NCBI GenBank assembly: GCA_963555705.1
Contig: OY743171.1
Location: 20,087,352 to 20,151,351, forward strand
Direction: 5' to 3'
DNA: 64,000 nucleotides
Origin: Ligustrum vulgare
Lineage: Eukaryota > Streptophyta > Magnoliopsida > Lamiales > Oleaceae
The notes below the pieces were generated by a model, which saw nothing but the letters and a program-made list of their open reading frames with translations, did not search any database and was not told the origin of the DNA. Positions 58,821-64,000 of the stretch are shown here, one piece after another. Position numbers and translations under genes: made by a program. Each line of letters begins with the position of its first letter. Positions within the stretch are counted from its first letter, which is position 1.

Positions 58821-60328
58821 TGATAAGTGTATTTTATACACTTATTTGTATGTCTAAATTAGGTGTAATTATTGTCTTTTGGAATATTTGCTATTTAATT
58901 TGTGTTTATTTGTTTACTTTACAGAAAATATCCCAAAAGATGAAGAATGAAGTAATTGATGAGAAAAATGCATAATTGGATGTTGATTGGAGCTAAATTG
59001 GATAATTGATAAGTTCGTGACGTCAACCAGAAAGATGCAATGTGCCAAAATGAACGAATCAGAGGTTGGAGGATCTAATTGAATGAATTAAGAGCTTAAA
59101 TGGGCAAATCGAGAAGAAGATAAAGTTTGGGGGACTAAATTGTAATAATTGGAAGTTGAGGACTGAAAGTGCAATTAAAAGTCAGGGACTAACTTGTACA
59201 GCCGAGAAAAGAGGGAAGTCGCGATCGCTGGTTACATACCAAGCGATCGCGAGAAGGTGTGAAAAAATAACCCGAGAGTTTTTGGGTCAAGCACGCGATC
59301 GCTAGGGTGTAAACCAGGCGATCGCGTGGCTTTTCGGCTGGGCCGCAGATCAGATTTCTCTCGCGATTTTTAACAGGCTTTGGGCTTTTTGACCTAGGTT
59401 TTCTCCAAAACCTATATATACAACACATGAGGCACGAAAATCAAACATTTGCCTCTCCATAGAACGAGCCACAACAGATTTTTTAATTCAAATTCTTGGA
59501 GATTCAAGCAGCGCAGAGGGGCGTGAATTGGAGATACTTGAAGAATTGATAATTGGTGCAATCTTTCCATTCTTCTTTGTTATTTTCAATAAACGTCATT
59601 ATATTTTATTTTTGCTATTTAAATATGATGTGTAGCTATTTGATGTTGGGATGAACGATGTAGCCTAGTTAATTATTTTAATTCCATATTCCTTGTTTTA
59701 ACGCTTTAATGCATGTGTTGATTTATTATTGCGTTTAATGCGTGAATGAACTGGCCACTTATTCATGATTTTATGTGTTATTTCCATAATCCGAGAGGTG
59801 AGTTAATAACATAGATCTAGGTAATGAATCCGGTAATTGAACGAGAGATAGAGATATACTCTTGTAATTATTGCGGTCGTGTGTGAATTCTAGAATGTAA
59901 TGCATCTAAATAAGGAATATTCGGACCCGCTGTAGAGATACATGGTTGACTTATTTAGGTAGAGTTGATTTAAACTCGAGAGATGAATTTCAATCTAAAT
60001 TAGTGAATTCGATCGAATGCATATTTAGGAAATAAAACTGGAATTGGAGTTAATTTAATTGGTTAGGTGAAATCGTAAATCCCAACTACTTTACAATCGT
60101 ATTTGAAAACAAAACAATTCTCCCATTTTAATTTCTTTAGTTTAATTCTTTAGATTTAGTTTAAAACCTCAAATTTGTTTTTTCGTTCAAAAAAAGTGTA
60201 GAACTAAAATATTTTGATAATTAATAGCAGTTCTCTTGAGACGATAATCTGGACTCCTAAGTCCACTTTATTACTTTTAATGACCCGTATACTTGCGAGG
60301 TATTTCGCATCGCGAGATATAGTGAACA
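58821..60328 (+). repeat. 3' LTR of the Athila-like element
   Basis: 1508 bp, begins TGATAAGTGTATTTTATACACTT; preceded by AGTTTGGGGGTATT. Confidence 0.95.
59221..59325. repeat. GCGATCGC palindrome cluster, 3' LTR
   Basis: Octamers start at 59221, 59243, 59295 and 59318; distances 22, 52 and 23 bp. All four are intact. Confidence 0.97.
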
Positions 60329-60333
60329 CCCAC

Positions 60334-61266
60334 AAACAATTTTATTTCCCCAAATACCTTCAACACGATTACATAACCCTAAGGCGCACCAACTCTCTGA
60401 AAACCACTATGTCCTCCAACTCTCTCAAAACTAGTATCCCTGTGTTATTTCCGTCTTCAAATCCTTGAAAACCTCGAACCCTTCTAGTCTCCGTGATAAT
60501 ATCTGATCGGTACCGGTGATGTTCCCTGTAAAAATCCCCTTTCTCTACTGTGAAGTTGGAGCTCCAGTGTAACAGAAAGAGTCTCAGTTTGCAGAGCCAG
60601 TGTAACCGAAAGAGACTCATTTTCCCAGACCAATCAGGTTAGGCCCAGGTATTATTACATATTTTTTTTTTGGAAATTATTTTGTAGATATGATTTTGAG
60701 TGTGTGTTTTGTCCTTTTTTGAGACTAGGGTTATTGAGATTAAAATTTTATTACGCTACTTGGATGCATTTTGGGATTTAGTGAATATCTATTATTGGTG
60801 TGATTATACTATATGCGGATGGTCTATCTCGAGATCCTGATTTGTTGCCGATTTTATTGATAGTATTTTTGATAGGATAAACTCTCAGCTGAAGATGGTT
60901 GATTTTCAAACTCCATAGTCAAACTCAATGTAGAGTATATTCCATTTTCAAAACTCCAACTCAGAACCTGAACTCGAGCTCTATTTATCTAATATTTTCG
61001 TCTGTCTTTTGGTTTTTGGACACAACTCAATTCAAGTGTGAAAATGAACCTGCTCCAATTGAGCATAAAATCTGAAGCCGTATGGTTTAGTGAGGTTTGG
61101 TTTAACTGCAGTGATAGTTGCATTTATGATTAAAATGCATGTATGAATTTTTTCACAATGTGGTAATGTGGGATTTATTTGTTATTGTATTTACTCTGAT
61201 GGTAGATTTCATATAGTTGATTATTTGTTGGAATTTGACTGATGGATAATTGGTTTTCTTATAGGT
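60334..61266. other. no gene seen between Athila element and GRF fragment
   Basis: Mixed composition, possibly 5' UTR/intron of the GRF-type sequence. It ends in a TTCTTATAG acceptor-like site. Confidence 0.4.
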
Positions 61267-61677
61267 GTTTTACCTATGAATAGGAATCGCAATGTTTGTC
61301 ACAGCTGCAGGAATCTGGTGCATTAGCTGAATGATTGCCCCAACAAGCAACGATGTCCAAAATGCGGGAAGGGTTTTCTGAAATGGTTGGAGGTGTATAG
61401 GACACACAATGTGGGGAAGCTATTCCACAATTCTAGTGCAGGTTGTGGTCATTTCCACTGGGATGACGTGGTCACGATGGTTGAGTATAAGCAAGGTGAA
61501 AGTAGTGGGTCTTCGAGTACTAAAACTAGGGCACTTGAAGAAACCATTGAGTTGTCTCATATTCTGAAAATGTTTGCTAACATAACTGAAGAAAATGATC
61601 TGAAGATATCAGTTAGGATAAGCCTTAGCAAGGGGAAATGGAGCTCGGACAATAAAGACAAGGGAAATGGGAAATAG
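61267..61677 (+). pseudogene. zinc-knuckle plus GRF-type zinc finger protein fragment
   Basis: From ATG 61276 (just after an acceptor-like TTATAG) the frame reads a CCHC-like knuckle (CHSCRNLVH, then TAG at 61324, then LNDCP) and RCPKCGKG. It continues through YRTHNVGKLFHNSSAGCGHFHWDD, the plant GRF zinc finger consensus (CPxCG ... RTxxNxGKxFxxC ... CGxFxWxD) with the third cysteine replaced. The frame goes on to 61677 with a Ser/Lys-rich tail. GRF fingers bind single-stranded DNA in other proteins; the role here is unknown. The stop and lost cysteine suggest a pseudogene or an unrecognised splice pattern. Confidence 0.65.
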
Positions 61678-61689
61678 AAATTGCCCCGA

Positions 61690-62743
61690 GTTCGGGAATA
61701 CTATTTGTATTGTGTTTTCTGTTGCCCTGTCTTGATCAGTAATAATCCCCAATGGTGCCTTACCCTGCATACACTGAAGGCATGTGTTGAAGATCCAAAC
61801 GAAAGTCTCTGTATCCTCATTTGATAATAAACTACATCCAAGTAACATTAATTGTCCATGATGGTTTATTCCAACAAATGGGATAAATGACATGTCGTAC
61901 TTATTTGTCAAATATGTGATATCAAATGTAACGACATCGCAAAATTCTTTATATGCTTCTCTACACCTATTATCGCACCAGAATACATCCCTATGCAGAC
62001 ACTCATCATCCAAATCTAGACTAACATGAAAGTATGGGCCATTTGATAGCATTTTCACAAAATATGACTGAATAGCTGTCACATCCCCTTCACGGAGCCT
62101 TAAACGCCGAACCCTATCAATGTAATTTCTGCAATCTTTTTTCGGTAAATGTCATTTAATCGTAACCACCTGCTTCAACTACATTTGAGTTATAACTTTT
62201 GTGCATCGAAATTCCAACTATATCGTTCAGCTCAAGACGCTAGTTCACTGTGTCACTCAGTTGTCGATTACATATATACAACCTAGATTTCGAAGGAATT
62301 GTTGGATGATTATGGTCCAAAAAAACTTTTGTCAGTACTTACATTCCTGATACTTCCACCATAACAGTCAACCTAGCTTGACAACCATTCTGCATTGATG
62401 GTTGTGACTTCAAAGAACTACTCTAGGAAGTAGTTCTTCGGCTTTCTCTAGCACATATAAAAGTTGCATATCTTATCACACTGTCTTCACCATTCCTTGA
62501 GCTTCTTCTTCTCACAGGAAATCCCACACGTGAAGCATATGATTTGTAAAACTCAAACACAACATTCTCTAAATAAACTGCATGCCAACGGTTGGCACAA
62601 CCTCATTACATTCTTCTCTTGTCAACTATTCATTCACCATGTTGTCCCCATCTCCTATTAACTCAATATTTTCCAATGTGTGATCATCCATAATTATGGC
62701 TTTTGCATTAATTTCCTCATCATCAGAAACATTGTTCAAAATC
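61690..62743 (-). pseudogene. FAR1-related sequence (FRS5-type) protein, decayed
   Basis: Read on the minus strand from an acceptor-like GTTTTAG at 62744. An acidic start is followed by the FAR1 DNA-binding domain (FEFYKSYASRVGFPVRRRSSRNGED, ARESRRT, then KVFLDHNHPTIPSKSR). A linker (GISMHKSYNSNVVEAGGYD) and LRLREGDVTAIQSYF lead into the MULE-type transposase domain (VFWCDNRCREAYKEFCDVVTFDITYLTNKYDM, GINHHGQLMLLGCSLL, TDQDRA). FRS proteins are domesticated Mutator transposases acting as transcription factors. At least four stops and a frame shift break it. It is cut off after VFPNSG at about 61690, next to the GRF fragment. Confidence 0.88.
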
Positions 62744-63439
62744 CTAAAACATTAATTTCTGTTAACATAAGTATGTAATTCATATAATTAAATTCTATAA
62801 ATTTCGATGAGGCAGTAAGTGAAATTTTCAGTAGGCATGCCAAAAAAAGAACGATATTCTCACTAGACATAAACGTGTAAATGTTTTTCAGTTCATGGTA
62901 ACCTTCAGCACACATCATTGCAGAAAATACATGTGGTTTTTGATGAAGAAGCTTATCTGCACTTAAAATCAGTTCAAATTAGGTTCGGTTACTGGTGGTG
63001 AAATGACTGCATTGCTCCTATTGGGCCCTTAAAAATCGGATGGTTCAATTACTAATGGAGGGTCATGCCGGAGGTTTTGTGAATGGAGGTGGAGTGCCTG
63101 GTTCACTTGACTGCTGAGGGTTTGATTTGGGAAAGGAAGATTTTTACACGGTAGGGAGTGGGTGATTTTGGTGGAGCTAATGGTTCGATTCACTGCCGAA
63201 GGTTTGGGGAAGGAAGACTGGAATGATTTGGCTGAGCTGTGGGGAATGGGTTATCCAATCGGGGAGCTGGGGTGATATGAATCATGGCAAGCTTGACGGA
63301 AAGAATTACAAATCAAGCCAGGTAAAGCTTCAAACATGTTCAAAGAGCTTCAAAGATCAAACATTGTGTGAATGAAGAAGGTTTAAGGCTAAACCAAGTG
63401 AGCAAGCCAAGAATTGAGTTGAAAACCAAGAAGATCAAA
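62744..63439. other. no gene confirmed
   Basis: The left part may be intron and upstream exon of the FRS pseudogene. From about 63290 the sequence (AAGCTTCAAACATGTTCAAAGAG...) appears to lead into the LTR-like fragment at 63440. Confidence 0.4.
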
Positions 63440-63555
63440 AATTATGCAGCGGGGCAGTTATGGTCATAACCAAATTTACTTACGGTCATAAAAGAGTTTC
63501 TGTTTCAAGTTATAGCCGTAACTAACGTACTTACGACCGTAATTCAGCTGAATTA
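63440..63555 (+). repeat. diverged fragment related to the solo LTR at 25 kb
   Basis: Palindrome-like octamers ATGGTCAT (63460), ACGGTCAT (63482), ATAGCCGT (63512) and ACGACCGT (63533) lie 22, 30 and 21 bp apart, and TTTCTGTTTCAAG sits between the pairs. The solo LTR has TTTCTGTTTAAG at the same place between its first two pairs (21, 31, 21). Confidence 0.75.
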
Positions 63556-63559
63556 GGGT

Positions 63560-64000
63560 TAGGGATGGCAATGGGTCGGGTTCTGGGTCGGTCGGGGTCG
63601 CTCGGCCCAGAACCCGAAAGCTCATAACCCCGCCCGACCCGACCCGTGACTGTTCACGGGTCGGGGCGACCTCCAACCCAGCTAATGACCCGAAAATATT
63701 TTTTCCCCAAAATTGGTAATGAAATTTTACGTGAAAAGCTTAGGCGTCGAACTAGTTAGAGTTTTTAAGTTTGAACTTTAAAGATAATATGTATATAATT
63801 GAAAAAAAAAAATCAATAAAAAATATAATGGTATAGTGGTTGTATATTCTCATATCCCTAAATTCCCCCAAGGTTCAATTCTTCTGGACTTCATTAAATT
63901 TATTTTAGTTTCTCATTCAAATATTAAAAAAAAAAAAAAATTATCGGGTTTCGGGGCGGGTCCGCCCCGAAACCCGCCGCGGGGCAGAAAACCAGCCCCG
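63560..64000. mobile_element. hAT-like non-autonomous element, left end, cut by window
   Basis: Starts TAGGGATGGCAATGGGTCGGG, a widespread plant hAT terminus, closely related to the end of the 7343-7948 element. GC-rich subterminal repeats (GACCCGACCCG, GGGGCGGGT) occur on both sides of an AT-rich middle. The right terminus lies beyond the window. Confidence 0.65.

Larger units (their letters stand above)
51658..60328 (+). mobile_element. Athila-like Ty3/gypsy element, 8.67 kb, gag-protease only
   Basis: LTRs 51658-53147 (1490 bp) and 58821-60328 (1508 bp) start TRATAAGTGTAT and end TGAACA. A perfect 5-bp duplication CCCAC flanks the element (51653-51657 and 60329-60333). The primer-binding region TTTTTGGAACCGTTGCCGGGG resembles the Athila TGGCGCCGTTGCCGGGG. 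Gag and protease remains follow, but no RT, RNase H or integrase is present. The stretch 55780-58820 is noncoding with several AGTTTGGGGGT motifs, and the last of these is the purine tract before the 3' LTR. It is a non-autonomous derivative whose near-identical LTRs suggest recent insertion. Confidence 0.92.

Overview
This is nuclear DNA of a flowering plant, most likely a eudicot. The evidence is spliced genes with short GT-AG introns, a plant-type U-box/ARM gene, a ribosomal protein gene with telo-box promoter elements, FAR1-family remains, and plant lineages of Ty1/copia, Ty3/gypsy (Tat-like, Athila-like), CACTA, hAT, Helitron and SINE elements in AT-rich DNA. I cannot name the species.

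Only two genes look intact: an eL32 ribosomal protein gene (+, CDS 19283-20241, three coding exons, 133 aa) and a PUB9-like U-box/ARM E3 ligase gene (-, CDS 36139-39057, two exons, 455 aa). One unidentified exon (2387-2582) near the left edge may belong to a third gene.

Layout: 1-3.5 kb, fragment of an unidentified gene with a long intron. 3.5-5.8 kb, 3' part of a CACTA transposon with a decayed multi-exon second ORF. 7-9 kb, opposed arrays of a TTTGTGACC motif, one split by a 606-bp hAT element with a perfect 8-bp target duplication. 9.48-15.79 kb, a Helitron-like element holding degraded pieces of at least three unrelated genes (GAPDH, GH9 endoglucanase, polyamine oxidase). 16.5-17.4 kb, AT-rich array; a 397-bp hAT element follows. 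18.4-20.6 kb, the eL32 gene. 22.3-27.0 kb, a degenerate copia element split by a 962-bp solo LTR. 27.4 kb, another hAT element. 28.3-33.5 kb, a copia element on the minus strand. 33.7 kb, a tRNA-related SINE with a 17-bp duplication. 36.1-39.1 kb, the U-box gene, whose intron holds an inverted pair of MITE copies. 39.8 kb, a second Helitron-type terminus. 41.26-49.62 kb, a Tat-like element lacking integrase but keeping an antisense ORF. 51.66-60.33 kb, an Athila-like element carrying only gag and protease. 61.3-62.7 kb, a GRF zinc-finger fragment tail-to-tail with a FAR1-related pseudogene. 63.4 kb to the end, an LTR fragment and the left end of a hAT-like element.

The most unusual signal is regulatory in appearance. 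Two different LTR families carry clusters of 8-bp CpG-containing palindromes (GCGATCGC in the Athila-like element, ACGGCCGT in the solo LTR and its 63-kb relative), arranged as pairs whose members lie 21-24 bp apart. In the Athila-like element the 22/52/23-bp layout recurs in the LTRs and, in more diverged sequence, inside the element.
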